From the NCBI RefSeq assembly GCF_047496725.1, contig NC_132982.1, positions 5,053,501 through 5,117,500 on the forward strand: a stretch of 64,000 bases of DNA, given 5' to 3'. This stretch comes from Anoplolepis gracilipes. Taxonomy: Eukaryota > Arthropoda > Insecta > Hymenoptera > Formicidae. The notes under the pieces are model-generated. The model did no database searches. It saw nothing but the letters and a program-made list of their open reading frames with translations, and had not been told where the DNA came from. Shown in pieces: positions 39,485-54,174 of this stretch. Numbering within the stretch: position 1 is the stretch's first letter; each line of letters begins with the position of its first letter. Position numbers and translations under genes: made by a program.

Positions 39485-39486
<2 letters not shown>

Positions 39487-40206
39487 TTTTCCTTATAAAA
39501 CATCGTAAATTATAAATTGTATTAAATGTAAATTATAAAAAAAGGAAAGCATGTTGATATGAAAATTAATGAAAAAATAACACGTATATTCTTTTATCAC
39601 GTCTTATAATAATATTTCGTGTATAAGAAGTATATAAGCAATAAAAAATATTCATTAAATAAATATTAAATTTTTACGCAGTACTAAATATATATATGTG
39701 AAAAATATGTTTTAAAAAAAGATAAATTTTTTACAATGCGACATACCTAGTACACGGAGACAAGAATGCTTAAATATATGAATTTAATACACACATATAT
39801 ATATATATATATATATATGTCTGATTTGTCATTAATATGCTTTAACACTGGCATGTCCTTAAATTCATGTGTTAAAGGTATTTGATATGTTGTAATCCCA
39901 TACTTCTATATATTACTTACTATAATATATAAAAGCTATAGGATTTTAATTCGTACACACAATCGATAAATTGATCAAGATATATATATATAAACCTTGA
40001 TACATACCATATTAACGACCGATATTTTTTATCCACACAAGTTTTATCTTTTAATGTGTATAATAAGATAAGATTTTCGCTTTGTTGGTAAACGAAACTC
40101 GATAAAATGTCACTAGCGAAAAGAGCGAAACAAGTTGATTACGAGAGACAACAGTTATTTAACTATCTCCCGTCTATCTTACATTCTTGTACCGCGGTTG
40201 TCAAAA

Positions 40207-40256
40207 GACAGAGAGAGAGGGAAAGAGAGAGAAAAAAAGAGAGAAGGAGAGAGACT
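40207..40256. repeat. GA-rich low-complexity run
   Basis: A (GA)n/(GAAA)n purine run of about 50 bp. Confidence 0.85.
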
Positions 40257-40565
40257 TGCGTAAATAAAAAACCTATATATATATATATTCAATATACATA
40301 TACATATATATTTATATACCTTGCGTGATACACATTAGCATCTGCACCTTTATACTGGATTAAACGTTATGTCTGGTTGCTGGAAAAAAAATATGTGACT
40401 GTCACATACACTTGCCATGACTGATACAATCGTGTCACTCTATTTTCGATGAGGCTAAAAATCGACGACCGAATATGTAAGTGAATAAGCAGTGTGCAAC
40501 GCGGGGTGCATAGTCTTAATGAGATTTTAATAAAGATTAAAATAAAAGAATAAAAAATTACGTAC

Positions 40566-40602
40566 TCTGTTCCTTATTCGCGTTATGCTGCGTCGAAGAC
40601 AT
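40566..40602 (-). CDS. Candidate distal moesin first coding exon (MSSTQHNANKEQ)
   Basis: An ATG at 40602 opens twelve codons ending at the donor A|GTACGTAA (40565/40566), in phase 1. A GC-richer stretch at about 40590-40740 upstream looks like its promoter. Joined to the 29789 exon it gives NMVAGGKM-MNVRVTT in frame. If the intron is not removed, the frame stops at once (ST*). Whether it belongs to moesin or to an unseen transcript is inference. Confidence 0.35.
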
Positions 40603-42495
40603 CGCGTTTCTCTAGTTCCTTTCATCTCACTCGCACGCGTCGCCGTTGCTTCGTCGTCTCGTGAAACGTCAAGTTGGTCGTTCGATGACACGATAACCTA
40701 ACCATTACCGCGGAGAGAGCTCGTCAGGTATTGTGATAATTCAAAATTCAAATCCGACCAACTTCGAGTCGATGATTCGCCATTCCTTATCTACACTGTG
40801 ATCTTTGAGAAAAAGAGAGAAAAATATTCAGATATATAATTCTGGAATTTTGATGAGTTGTCCTTTTCTTCGATCGTGCAATTTACGTTTTGAATAATTA
40901 AACTTTCGGCTAAATGTAATGGATCGTATCGGCTATGATGTTGGAAGATTCGGTTTCGCTAAAAAAAAAAAAATCATTTGTAGAGATTATGCGACTCCTC
41001 ACATCGACGTCGTGGTATTCGTGCAGTGTCATGTAGTGTCATTCCCTGTTCTCGAACCGTCAAACGTCGTGAATGATCGCGAACAATTCAATGCGCGCAC
41101 AATTCGTTCACTGTGAAATTAAATCATTCGTTTACATCATGTTTCAAAAGAAATGATTACTCATCTTTTTTTTTTTTTTTATTTTTTATTAATTTTTTTT
41201 TTCACCTATATTTATCATAGAAAACCATTAAATTTTATTTATTTATTTTTTTTTATATTATGGCGTAAGTGTAAGTTAACTCTATAATCTTCTAATGAAA
41301 ATACAAATAGCTGTTTCTAAAAGTATTCGAGTTAACCTCTCAGTTGCATCTGAGCAACGTCAACGCGAATTCAAATTTTTTTTCACCTTTTAACGTTATT
41401 GACAGTATATACATATACATATATAAATACGCGCAAGATAAAAACACATCTGGTGCACGCAAAAATCTTGGATTTGCAGTGAAAAATTCCATAGTTTCCG
41501 CGAATGAGATAGACGATGCGAAGTGCAGCTAAACGTCGCCGCATCCTCGTGGCCGCTACAATTTGAGTGTCATTCCTGACGCGATCGCGAGGAGTTGTCG
41601 GGAGAAGTTGCCGCTACAAAGGAGTATTATTTTTAGGACGTACCACGCGTTTCGCGTAAATAATATGTACCGCCCGCAAGCCTGACGCTTTTATGAGAGA
41701 TACAGATAAATATGGTTAGTCGCTGACACGCGATTCTTTTCCCGACGTGATGCTATAGTATCCTCATTTTTAGATATACTCGGTTTCACCTACGGATCAT
41801 TCGTTCGTAAAGTGACGTTATGATGTTTAATTGTGCCTTGTATTATTGGCCGAAAGAGAAGCATCAGTGAATAGAGATATTTATTAATTAATTTGCTTCA
41901 AGAGACAGATTGTCTATCTAGTTTGAAAGAGAGTAATAATAAAGCATATCGCGTATTATATTGATGTGTTTTAAAGATATTTGTATTGGCTATTAATTTA
42001 TTGGAAACAGAAAGCTATATAACAAAAATTTCAGTCGATTAATTATCAAGTTATTAAGCATTTAATGAATCGATGATATTACAGATGTAAAAAAAATAAC
42101 AGTATATATTCTATGAACGAATTATTCATTTTTTGATGAAACCAAGTGTTAAGGTAAATTTACATTGCCTTACTTATTGCATGTATAATTTTTGTAAACT
42201 CGGCATGTAAAATCATTTTTATACACAGCATTAAAGTAAAGAGCATAAAACATCTTAATATTTACAGATTTTATATAAAATGTATAATGTTAAGGTGTAT
42301 ATATTTATATTAATAAACTGAAAAATTTAATTTATCTCAATTTATGAAATACAATTTCTTACTAATAAATAAATAAATAATTAATATGTTTCAACATTAA
42401 CTTGTAATTAATTTAATGCTTTGTCAACTAAATGATTGATTTATATATATATATATATATATGTATATAATATCATACTTGGTCATTTTATGCAG

Positions 42496-42606
42496 ATTTA
42501 ATAATGTATATTAATTTGAGACATGTATCTGTTAATATAGGCAAGCAAGTCGAAAAGATATTCAGATGAAAGTTTAGCAATAAAACGGATCAAAATTGGC
42601 AAGAGA
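42496..42606 (+). other. HERC4 5' UTR part of first coding exon
   Basis: A possible acceptor (TTTTATGCAG at 42494-42495) precedes the HERC4 start. An in-frame TAG at 42538-42540 shows that ATG 42607 is the first usable start. GC-richer sequence at about 41510-41690 is the likeliest promoter or first exon, with a possible donor TTTCGC|GTAAAT near 41658. The leader structure is unproven. Confidence 0.4.
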
Positions 42607-45600
42607 ATGTTTTGTTGGGGCAGTACTATACATGGAGAGTTAGGATTGGGTGGTATCGAGGATGAGAACATTTTTATGCCTCGGCAAGTGGATTTTGCAA
42701 AAGCTAATGAAATCGAACAAAGTAAGGCTCTCTTGAAAAATTTTATAAGAACATGCAAAATTTTGGTCACAAGAAAATATTAGCAAAATTAAAATTAAAA
42801 TTTTAGTTGCGTGTGGAGAAAATTATACTGCAGCCATTACAAATTATGGGCAAATATATTCCTGCGGTAATAACGACTATGGACAACTTGGTCACGAAAA
42901 GGCAACGAAAAGATTGCGTGAGTAATTTTTAATAATAAAAATCTTCAATTAAATATATTTCAAGAGATTGCAAAAATTTTGTATTAATTTTTGTTAAAAT
43001 AGAACTGATACCTGGCCTGGATGCGTTTGTATTCAAGAAAATAGCTTGTGGTAGTTGTCATACTTTGGCTGTGAACGAATGGGGACAACTTTTTAGTTGG
43101 GGTTGTAATATAAAGGGACAACTAGGTAATATATTTTTACAATTTTATATCCTGATATGTTGAAATAACATTTCTAATAATGCTTTTCCTCTCAATCACA
43201 GTTACAAATATAATAATTATTATTTATTTATTGTTTCACAGGGTTAAGTAGCGTTGATTCTACAATACGTACACCACGTATGGTAAAAGCATTGGGTACA
43301 AGCGTGATAGTACAGATTGCGTGTGGCGTAGAGCATTCGATTGCCCTGACCAATGATGGAGAATTGTACGCATGGGGTAGTAATACAGAGGGACAACTTG
43401 GAATAGGATCCAATACAGTTACCGAAATAAAACCGAAAAGGATTTTTACGTTAGCTGCTGTACCAATTGCATTTATCGCATGTGGAGGATATCATACTTT
43501 AGTTATATCAAAATCAGGTGAGTTTCCATTCCCTGCATGGGCGTATAATCGAATCTTTCTCAGCTTGATTTGATTTTGACATTTATTTGAATGCGTCAAC
43601 ATTATATTCATTGTTTTCTCAAACAGGAGTTGTATTTGCGTGGGGACGAAATACCTTCGGACAATTAGGACTAAATGATACACAACAGAGAATTGTACCA
43701 TGCCAGCTACGTACTTTAAGGAATGCAAAAGTATGTTATGCAGCATGCGGTGAAGAATTCTCTGTATTCTTGACAGTGGTAAATTTTATTATTACATATA
43801 TAATTGAATTTCGAAAGTTATTAGATCTTAATATACTTATTGTCTGCAATTACTCCAGGATGGTGGAGTGTTTACTTGCGGTGCTGGAACGTATGGTCAA
43901 TTAGGTCATGGAAATGGTATAAATGAAATCTTGCCGCGACAAGTTATGGAATTGATGGGTAGCACAGTAACACAAGTAAGTTAAATATAACTTAAATTAG
44001 ATTATAATTTTCTGTGCAGTTAAATATGTGATATTGTATTAATCTTAATTTATATATTTAAACAAATGTATATATTTATATACCCATATATATTTTAATA
44101 TCCTATGTATTACATGTGTAGATATCCTGTGGCAAAAGACACACACTGGCTTTAGTACCATCTAGAGGTAGAATTTATGCATGGGGTCTTGGTGGTGCTG
44201 GACAATTAGGTAATCGTGCCTCTCGAAGTGCCACAACGCCGCAAGTCGTATTAGGACCATGGTCATCACCAAGTGGATCATCGATGAAGCTCGACCTGTA
44301 CTATAGTCCACAAATCGATTGTGTTGTTAAACATATTTTCAGCGGCGCCGATCATTGTTTTGCCACAATTACCGCAAGAGAAGTGTGTGTTTTCTCATAA
44401 TCTCTCGTGTATTTAGACTGCTTTTTTATTAATTTACCCCTTTCAAACTTGCAAGTTTAAATTAGCTATTTTTTATTTTGATTCTTACGAAAAAAGGGAA
44501 AAATGGAATGTGCGGTGAAATATATAATCTTGTATTGTTTTTGTAATTTGTTTTAATAATACACGGGAAATTACTTCTGCTTAAATATCTGCAGGATAAT
44601 ATAGAACCAGATGACTGTAGAATATTAGGGTCAACCTCCCAAATTCTTACAGTGACAGAGGAAAAGCTAGCTGATTGTCAAAGGATCCCACAAGGCTCGC
44701 AGGTTAATCATGAATTAATGACGTGAGTGGAATATCAAATATATTATAATTAAAAAAAGTTGTGTGATCTTAGAAATGTCGAAATACGCCTGCAAACAAA
44801 TATTCGTTCGCATTTTTTCTTTACTCTCGCGTGATATCAAATTACACAACTCTAATTTAAATGATTGTGCCACAGCTTCACTTACATAGATTTCAATTAT
44901 TTATCTAATGTTTTCAGTTATCTAGAAACTGTATTCAAAAGTCAAGCGTGTATAAATGCATCTTTTTTACTTGCTAATGATAAGCATTACGGTTGTTCGA
45001 GCAAACATCATGGGGTAGATCTTGACCGCGCGATTAGATTATTCGGAATTATCTCAGAATTGGAGAACAATACGATTCAAGAATTGGTATGATTCAAGAT
45101 GTATAGTATACAGAATATATTTGAATGTTGAACAACAATGTTGAACAACATCCTATTTTCTTATTTCAGATTTTTACATGCATAACTGATAGTCTTTTGC
45201 CATCGTTCGTCGATTCTCCGCCTGATGTTGAGTCCTTGAGAGTGTACTTAACGCTACCACTGTATCATTGCTTTGCAAATATATCAAATTACAGTTTTCT
45301 ACAAATGCCCTTCTGTAAAGCTGTGTTAAAACTGAAAGCGGAGGCTTATAAAGTTGTAAGCATATGGTGGAGCACATACGCTTCAGCATACTACTTTGAA
45401 AGACTAGTGAGGATTTATAAGTCCACCGTGTTGCATGTTGTAGAGCAATCAACAGTGGACAAGGTAACTGCATGTAGAGATAATTGCTTTCTCAAAAATT
45501 CAAATATTGTTTTGAGATTTTCAAAAATTTTATAGCTCATGAGTTGTACTGTAGCCTTTTCACAACCATACATTTAACTTAAATGTTAATCAAACTGATA

Positions 45601-47736
45601 CTTCTGTTGACAATACTTTGATTTCTTTCCACTGCAAAAGGAAAAAATCAATATTATAAAAAAAGTAAAATATTTTGTAGAAATTATAAATTTTAAAATA
45701 TTCTTAGAGAGAGACAAAGATATCTCTTATAAATATATTTCTCTTGTATGTACGATTTTTTGAAAATGTATTTTTGTAGATTGTTTCATGGAGTGAAAAT
45801 CTAAAAACTCTTCTAGAACTGTTACAATTACTGTATAAGCTAAATATAACAGCTGGTATGAGAGTACCCTATGAGACATTTCATTTGCCAGAATTATCAA
45901 AACATATAGATATCAACCGCGATTACCTCATGTGGATGTCAGAAGAGGATCGATCTTACGTAAGTCATCTCTAGACTGTTATAACAAATTTCTTAATTTC
46001 ACACCTACAGAGTAAATTATAAAGGAACAATATGAATATATTACTGCACATTGTAATTCTTGCAATTTTTCAGTATCGTAAACTATACTTTTGCAATTAT
46101 CCTTTTCTATTCGATGCTGAAGCAAAAACGACATTGCTAGAAACAGATCAAGCTATACAGGTATAAAAAAATAATACAAGATTTTGAAAAATAATTATAC
46201 CTTTTTATAATATGTTATATTATATTAGATGCAATCTGCAATGCATGAAGCAGCATCACGGGCTGTAAGAGATATGATGTTTGGTTTGGCTGCAAATTTT
46301 CAGCATTATAACCAATTTGTAATATTGAACGTGTCCCGAAACGATATAGTTAAAGATACTTTGACACAGTTATCTCAGTATGATTCCAATGACTTGAAGA
46401 AGCCTCTTAGAGTGAGTATCATTCTCTTAATAGATAATTAAGTGTATCTTTCAAGGATCAAAAGACTTTAGACCTAGGAGTTTATACATATAATTGCATG
46501 ACTGTGTTTGAATATTTTCAGGTTAAATTTCACGGCGAGGAAGCCGAAGACGTAGGAGGTGTAAAAAAAGAATTTTTCATGCTTCTCTTGCGAGAGATTC
46601 TCGATCCTAAGTACGGTATGTTTAAAGAATACGAAGAGACAAGGACAATCTGGTTTAGCTCGGACACATTAGAGGATGAAATTATGTATTTTTTAATCGG
46701 CCTTCTCTGTGGCCTGGCTATTTACAACTTTATAATTATCGACTTACCATTCCCATTGGCCTTATATAAAAAACTGTTGAGTGAATCTGTTGGGCTGAAT
46801 GACATCAAAGATTTATCACCCATAATGGCCAAGTATGTCATATTTCATGTTGACATTCGTTTCAGAATCTTAATCTTAAATGGATTAATAAACTATTAAC
46901 GAGTGTATGCATTCATAATTACAGAAGTATGCAGAGCATTCTTGGTTACAACGAATCAGATTTTGAAGAAGTGTTCTGTTTGAATTTCGAGATAACGAGG
47001 GACGTATTCGGTGAGCAGAAAAGTTTTGATTTGATACCTGGTGGTAGCAAAGTTTCTGTAACATCAAAAAATAAGTACGTAAGCACGTTATATAAAGATA
47101 TCACCATTGATAGTGTCGATAAAGGAATGAAACAGGAAAACTTTTTGTCTAGGCAACAGTATGTGAATCTCTATGTGGACTATATTCTGAACAAATCAGT
47201 GGAATTACAGTTTAAAGCATTCTACAAGGGTTTCCATAAAGTATGTGGAGGAAGAGTGTTAGAACTCTTCCACAGTCACGAATTAATGTCATTAGTAATT
47301 GGCAATCAAAACTATGATTGGGAGGAATTACAGAAGAATGCCGTTTATAAGGAAGGCTATTCGGAAAGTCATCCTACTATCGTTCTCTTCTGGCAGGTCT
47401 TTCATGAATTGCCATTAGAGGAAAAAAAGAAATTTTTACTTTTCTTAACGGGCAGTGACAGGATTCCTATACAGGGTATGAAAGCTATTAAGGTAAGACT
47501 AATATATCATATTGACATATACAGCTACAGAATCTTTGTAAATAAAAAATTAATTTACCATTTAATATCTATTTTTGTTGCAGATAACGATACAGCCGAT
47601 GTCCGACGAACGTTTCTTGCCTGCCGCGCACACATGTTTCAATTTGCTCGACTTGCCACGTTATCAAACGCGCGAAAGATTGAAATACAAGTTGCTACAA
47701 GCTATCCAACATAATCAAGGATTTTCACTCGTGTGA
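42607..47736 (+). CDS. HERC4: HERC4-type E3 ubiquitin ligase, 1075 aa
   Basis: An E3 ligase: the HECT domain takes ubiquitin from an E2 onto a cysteine and then onto substrate. Exons: 42607-42721, 42807-42917, 43003-43125, 43242-43517, 43627-43778, 43859-43975, 44122-44382, 44595-44722, 44918-45086, 45170-45463, 45780-45959, 46074-46160, 46229-46411, 46522-46832, 46925-47492, 47584-47736. All phases agree; 3228 nt in total. Residues 1 to about 385 hold RCC1 repeats with recurring W/CG-x4-GQLG and ACG-x3-T signatures (FCWGSTIHGELGLGG, YAWGSNTEGQLGIG, FAWGRNTFGQLGLN). A helical middle part leads to the HECT domain (about 730-1075): GGVKKEFFMLLLREILDPKY, GLAIYN, LPFPLALYKKLL, LTGSDRIPI and HTCFNLLDLP, whose Cys about 1043 is the expected catalytic residue. 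The C-terminus NQGFSLV fits the family. Length and start (MFCWG) match HERC4. It is divergent from moesin. Confidence 0.96.
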
Positions 47737-48137
47737 AAACGAAAATCCACAATATAAAACCTTTTTCATGACTCGTATAATTGTACAATTGTTAACTCTC
47801 TAATTGTGTACAAAATTATATCCATTTATAAATTTGATGAAAATGGAATATCTATGAAAAGTAACTAGTTCCTTGCATAACTATGTTGACGGCACACGGC
47901 ATTGGTCAATTTGTCAATTTGATTTTTTTTATAATTCAATGTCTAATTGGAGATTATTAAAAACGAAGTCTATATTTTCGTCACACTACAGTACATGCCT
48001 AAACTTAATTGTCCATGATACAATACAATGTACTCCAGTAGATAACAAAATCAAGAAAATATATACAAGACTAAAATTTAGGGAACGATTTTCTATTGCG
48101 ATGATTCGTGAAGTTATGAAACAAGTTATGAAAAGTT

Positions 48138-48143
48138 AATAAA
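48138..48143 (+). terminator. HERC4 candidate poly(A) signal
   Basis: AATAAA lies about 400 nt past the HERC4 stop; another AATAAA follows near 48170. Confidence 0.5.
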
Positions 48144-48199
48144 ACTAAATTTTTGAACCTTTTGCTCAAATAAAATAAAAATTTGATTATTATTGATTT

Positions 48200-49500
48200 T
48201 GACCAATTATATCGATTTATATTTTAAATTAAGAGATACGTTAGTGCAGCTGATTATTTGCATAAATTTCGTTAAATTTGATGTAAAAGTTATGGTTAGG
48301 TTCAACAATCACAAATTGTTTTACTTGTATAATCTATTGATACTATTACAAAAGAATTTTAATATATAATTTGCTAAAAAGTCGACAGTTGATTGCGAAG
48401 AGAAACGTATTAAAAATATTAATTTATAAATATACTTGAATATATACTTGAGTCAAAAGAGGACACGATACTCAGGGAATGTCGCTTAGCAGTTTAATGA
48501 GAACTATTTTAACGCGACAACCACACAGACAAGAAAACAATTTCACAACTTTTCAAGAACTTAACATTTAATATCCGCTAGCACGTTGTGAGAGTGTATT
48601 TTCGAGCTTGTCATATATACACGTAATTATTTAAATTTAAAAAGAGAATTACGCGGATGATATAAAGTTAACAATGCAATTCCGTATGTTTGCAATAAAA
48701 TAGTGCATGCACCGCTGAAAGAGAAGCATTTATTTATAATGATCAGAATATATTTTTTAGGTTTGTTTTTTGCGATACATTTTTTTTATGGACAAGATTT
48801 AGAATAATGCAGCACATATTCGAACTGTATTCTTTGATGAAATTTCATATGAATGCATATAAAATATTTTGTAAATTGTTGATACTTAGATTATGCATTT
48901 CTTGTATTATCTATGAAGTAAACGAGGAAATAAAGTTTATCGTTATGTATCCCAGTTCCCAAAATTCATTGTATAAATTTTATAAAATTTGCTATGTATA
49001 CACTGTGTTATATCATATTAAAATGGTTGAGGGGACACTATTAGCGTGCTCTATCTTTGTTAATTTTCAGTAAGTAACAAAGATAGAACATTTTTAACGC
49101 GAGAATGGTGTTTCCCCGAACGCACCTAATATGTAGTAGTAGCCATCGGACTTTTGTTTAGCATAAATTGATATTTATTTATTCACATCGATATATTACA
49201 TTATTAAAAATTATTTGTCGGTTAGTTAACGGGCAGACCGATCGCGTTTTAGTATAGAATGATACTTTTAAAAAATACGTTACTTCTCTTTTCAAAAAAA
49301 TTTTTTTTTCTTCGTTCGATCGTTTATTTCGTAAATTTGTTTATATTCGACATTCGTTATTGTATACATATTCTCCATATCGTCATATTGTCTTTACAAT
49401 AAAAGTACAATCTGCCGCTATCATTCGAAATATCTTAAGCGATTGCTTATGATCTGCCATTTTTTTTATTCATATGGCAAGCGTTAGTTTTATACATCTG
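48200..49500. other. Convergent intergenic spacer
   Basis: AT-rich DNA between the HERC4 and Zasp 3' ends. Only short chance frames are present, and no RNA gene was recognised. Confidence 0.6.
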
Positions 49501-49531
49501 TTTGCAGCATTAATTCTATCACAACATTGAA

Positions 49532-49537
49532 TTTATT
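49532..49537 (-). terminator. Zasp candidate poly(A) signal
   Basis: Minus-strand AATAAA about 745 nt beyond the Zasp stop codon. Others lie at 49465-49470 and 49323-49328. Confidence 0.35.
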
Positions 49538-50281
49538 TAGATCAGAAATTTCCAAACTGGAGATGCGTTCACGCAAGCAAACATTTCTAAATTGTGGAAA
49601 AAGATAAAAACAACCCCGTATGAAAGAGAAAAGACAATAACATTTTTAAATTGTCCTCTAATACTTTTCGTTGAAAATATAAATATATTTAAAGACTTCT
49701 CTTTCTCGACACACGAATTAAGAATAGAAAACGCAACATTCATGAGTCTGGAAATCTCTGAATGATGATATCCGGATAATAAACCGAATGGCATAAAATA
49801 TAAATTGTATTTTTGTATAGTAATTAATTTATACTAGCTTGCAAAGATGAAAGAAAACCGAGAATCAGTCTCTGTATATACAGATTCGTACAAATTCGAA
49901 ATCCGGATTTGGAAATTGTTCTCGAAAGCCGAGAAGCCGCACGAAGCGTTATATCTTACAATTAGTGAGCGAGATTTCTTATCTGGGTCACATTCTGAAA
50001 AAGCAACAGCACAGTAACTTGTGCGCAGATTTGTGGCCCAAATATAAAAGTAAAAGCAGCATCGTAAGACAAAATTTAGCGATAAAAATTTTTCACCCTT
50101 GACTTTTAAAAAATTTTAAATCGTTCTTTGTGCGCTTCTCTGGTTTCTCAACAATCTCGGAAAATTCGTGAATAGCGTCCTGAGCATCTCGGTAACTTTA
50201 AAAGCACCTGTAACCGGAACACACGTTCGACGAGAAATTCAAGACGATGCTTCCTGCTCGTTGCTCAAAACGAAATATTTG

Positions 50282-53200
50282 CTAATGATTATAAGCTGGT
50301 GTGAAGTACTGAGTACCCGGCGGTGCTCGATAGCCTGGATAGCTATTGTTGAGAGCGTGTTGCGCAAAGAAACCGCTATAGTCCTTGTTTACTCGACGAG
50401 GCCTGAAAGCCGGACCTCTCGCGAGGTCTATCCTGGCCCGGTTCTCCGCCTCAACCTGGGCCTTCACAGACGCTGGCGGCCACTTTAGGTCCCCTCGCAT
50501 GTTGCCTGTTGCCGGAGCTTTGGTCGCTGCTGGTTGAGCCTGATACACTGGTGCTGGTGTCTGGAGATTAAAATTAGAGAGACTCGATCAAGTAACGACG
50601 AAATGTCGAATAAATGTTTATGAAACAACATTGTACATTAATTTAGTATAAATGTTTTTTTTTAAATGTTATCTCTTGATTAAAAATACATTTGTTTTTA
50701 CATCTCATTTTTTAAATCTGGTTCTTTCTCTTGGAATAAGAAAAGCAGACTCTCGAAAGTGGCAGAAATCTCACGGAACTATCTAAAAGAACAACATTTT
50801 TGTTAGTGACGAAGGAAACATTCTTCTTCTTTGAAGTCGACTCGGATTATAGGATACGGGATATTCTTAGAGATAAATTTCAGACGAGCAATGTGTAATC
50901 GATGCTGAGAACGCCCGAAATATTTAACGGCTGATATGCTGCCAAAGGCTCGCTAAGTCTAAGGCTTCCGGAAAAATATTATATCATATCGCTCTATCCG
51001 ACAGCTCGCGTGTACTTTACTTCTCTCGTTTCTTCAAAGCTTTCGTGTTTTCGTATTCTGTTTTCGCCGTTTGAGAAGATGCGTATAATATTACTGCATT
51101 ATTTTTAGTAAGATTAAAGTCGTGGTAGGGGAGAGATATGTAACATAATATCGAACGTTTATCAACAAGTTCGTTGCTGAATTCTCCAATGTAATACAAA
51201 ACGTCTGACTCATGTACAATAACTGAATTAATTATAACTCATTCATATTTCATTCATTAATTATAACTCATTTGTATTTCATTTTCACGAAACCATCGTG
51301 TAAACAAATATAGGATATATCGTATTAATATTGTAATAAATAATAAAAGTATATTATTAATATGTTTGAAAAAATAATAAAATAAAAATTTAACAAATGT
51401 GTCTCTTTCAAGAAATATTATAATATTTAGAGAATATTATTTTGTGACGTGTGAATGTTAAATTCTTCAAATTCTCGCTCTTTCCTAGATTCTCACCTGT
51501 GAGATAGGTGGCTCAGGACGAAGGATGATTGTGGAAGGTGGTGCTTCGAACGCCGCAGGAACAGATGGATGATAATTGGGTTGATTTTGTTGCTGTCTCT
51601 GCGATGTCCGGTCGTAGGGATCTTGGGAGTGTTGCTGAAACGCAGAGAGGATAAATCAGTTAGTTGGTCGCGCACTGTCGTATCGTTTATCATACCTACG
51701 CAAAAATATCTGCACCAGTTGCAGTAACTTACAAATCTTCGTTAAAAACATCTCTCTTACAACACATCGTCTCCGAAATCTGAATTGTATGTACATAACT
51801 GATGTATTTTGCGATATGTTCTTTCTCTCACATCCAAGACTGTACAAGTGCTCGCATAATTTTTCTTACCGAAAATTATTCCCGATTCTTCCAAAATTGC
51901 GGAGGACCACGTCAATCACGTCCATGCGAACATCACTTACCTGCCAAGAGTGGGACTGTTGATGCTGACTCGGAAGTGGAGGATGCTGCTGATGCGGAAG
52001 CGGCGAGGTCGCCGGGGGTGTCACCGGCGCCCAGCCCTTGGGATTCGTCTGCTGTTGAAAGTGCGATGGCTGTCGCAGAAGCGTACCGCCAGGACTGACC
52101 GGCGATGGGGACGACGGGACGGCGCTCTGCGGTGCGACCGCCGAGGATGGTTGGGGTGACGGACCTGACGTGGGACTGCTCTGGTACGAGCCGAAATCAC
52201 CGTACCCACGGGTCTTGCCGGAGGAAAACAGATAATTTTTTTTTCAGGCTCGAGCGAACACGCGGATTATCCTGGCGTCTCTTCTCGACGAAGAGAGAAA
52301 TAATGTACGTTTTTGTGTACGAGAATCTACGAGGCAATATACGTCCGTGAAAGCGCAATTTGTGAAATGATGAGTTGAAATCCTTCACTGTCTAATTTAA
52401 TTTTTAAGTGATACTATTATTTCGTTTTCATTTCTCAAGATACAACATGAAAATTTACTTATAAATTCTAAATCTTCTAAATACATGTATGAATTTATAA
52501 TTTATTTAATTATTTTTTTCTAAATGTATTTAAGTATATAAATAATTTGAATAAAGTGCATTAAGTTTTGACATTCTATAAAAGTTAAGATTGAATCAAA
52601 GATAAAGATTGAAATTACTTTTTGCAAATATGTATAATCGATTCAAGATATAAGCGCAATTTTTATTAACTCTATAATTATAAATATATTGTGTATATAT
52701 AAAACAACTATTTAAATTAATAATAAAACCTTGTAATTTGACCGCAATTCGCTCAAGCCAAGCATCGTTTGGTTTATCAAAACAATTGTACACACCAATT
52801 TAACAATAATTTTCTTTTTCTTTCTTTTTAGCTTCCGGCAAATAATTTTATAAACCTGCCTTGACGATCACAATGATGTGGCGATTCGTGTATTCAAGAG
52901 TGATCCAGCTGTGCTCATGTTGATTGTGGATGTTTTCGTATTTTCATTTTTCTAACAATATCGATATTCACTGCGTGCACCAATTCATTGATGAAATCAG
53001 AGATGGAGAATACACTTTATGTCAATATAATTTCTCTGTTTCAGATATTGATGAGAGATTCATAATTTATGTGATGTTAATTAAAACTACCAATTTGGCA
53101 AAAAATTTAATTTGCTTAATTATATTATGAGAAAATTTTAATTTAAAGCTTATTGCAATATTTAAAAATTAAAGAAAATTATTTAAAATTGATTTCAACT

Positions 53201-54125
53201 TTATCAGCCAAGTTTGACAGTTTAATTCAAAATTATTTTGTATATTATATGTATATTGTGCTTTCTTCACCTCAGTTTTGTGTAAAATAAGATTGATATG
53301 CATTCACACAGAGAACGAATGTAAACAGTACATAAAAGAAACACGTAATCGAACATTGTTGCATTCACTCTACACACATGGCAAGATGCAGGAAGAACTA
53401 TTGCACTAATTGGACATAAATAATAATACGAAAAAAATGCATTCAACATGTAGACATTCTCACAAAGTGTCCGTGTTTTTTCGGATTTTTTTTAAAGTAA
53501 CTTGCACTCGAATCTTTGCACAATTATATTTATCTTTTTTGTATAAAATGATACGTGTTGTCATATGAGATAAAAGACAGCGAAAATTGTGTTAAAAATG
53601 TGTGCGTGTGTGTTATAAATATATTTTTCTATAAATAATATGTTATAATAATAAAGTTAATTTTTCTTATAATTTTTTTCGTTGATTTTATCATTTTTAC
53701 TTTAAATATATTAATTTCGCAATATAAAAAAAAGATAATAAATTTAAGTATTGATCTTTCATTTACTGCCTTTTATCTTATCAGAATAGCAAAACATAGA
53801 AATTTAAACATCTATAGAACGAAAAAATATATATGTATAATAAGTATCTAATTATTTATCGTCTTACCTTCGCTTGAATAGGAGTTTGCTCCACGTAGTC
53901 GAAGTCTTGATCCTCTGGAGGCGGTGGCCAAGCTACTCGTTTGAGACCTACGAAATGATAATAATAGAAATTTGCAGAGCCAAAAACTTTAATCTTGAAC
54001 GATTTTCGAAATAATGAAAGTAACATAGCGTATTTTTAGATACTGACGTCTTTGTAGATTAATATAAATAATCGAATATATTTTTTTTGGCATCTACGTT
54101 TATTTTTCGTAACTCAACTAATATA

Positions 54126-54174
<49 letters not shown>

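Noticed and set aside
40321..40395. Minus-strand exon-like piece reading YKGADANVYHA before a GTATAT donor
   Set aside because: The peptide slightly recalls the glycine-loop start of Bud32/TP53RK kinases, but no neighbouring kinase exons exist. The first acceptor (TTTTTTTTCCAG) leads to stops in all frames, and only a second weak acceptor keeps a frame open.
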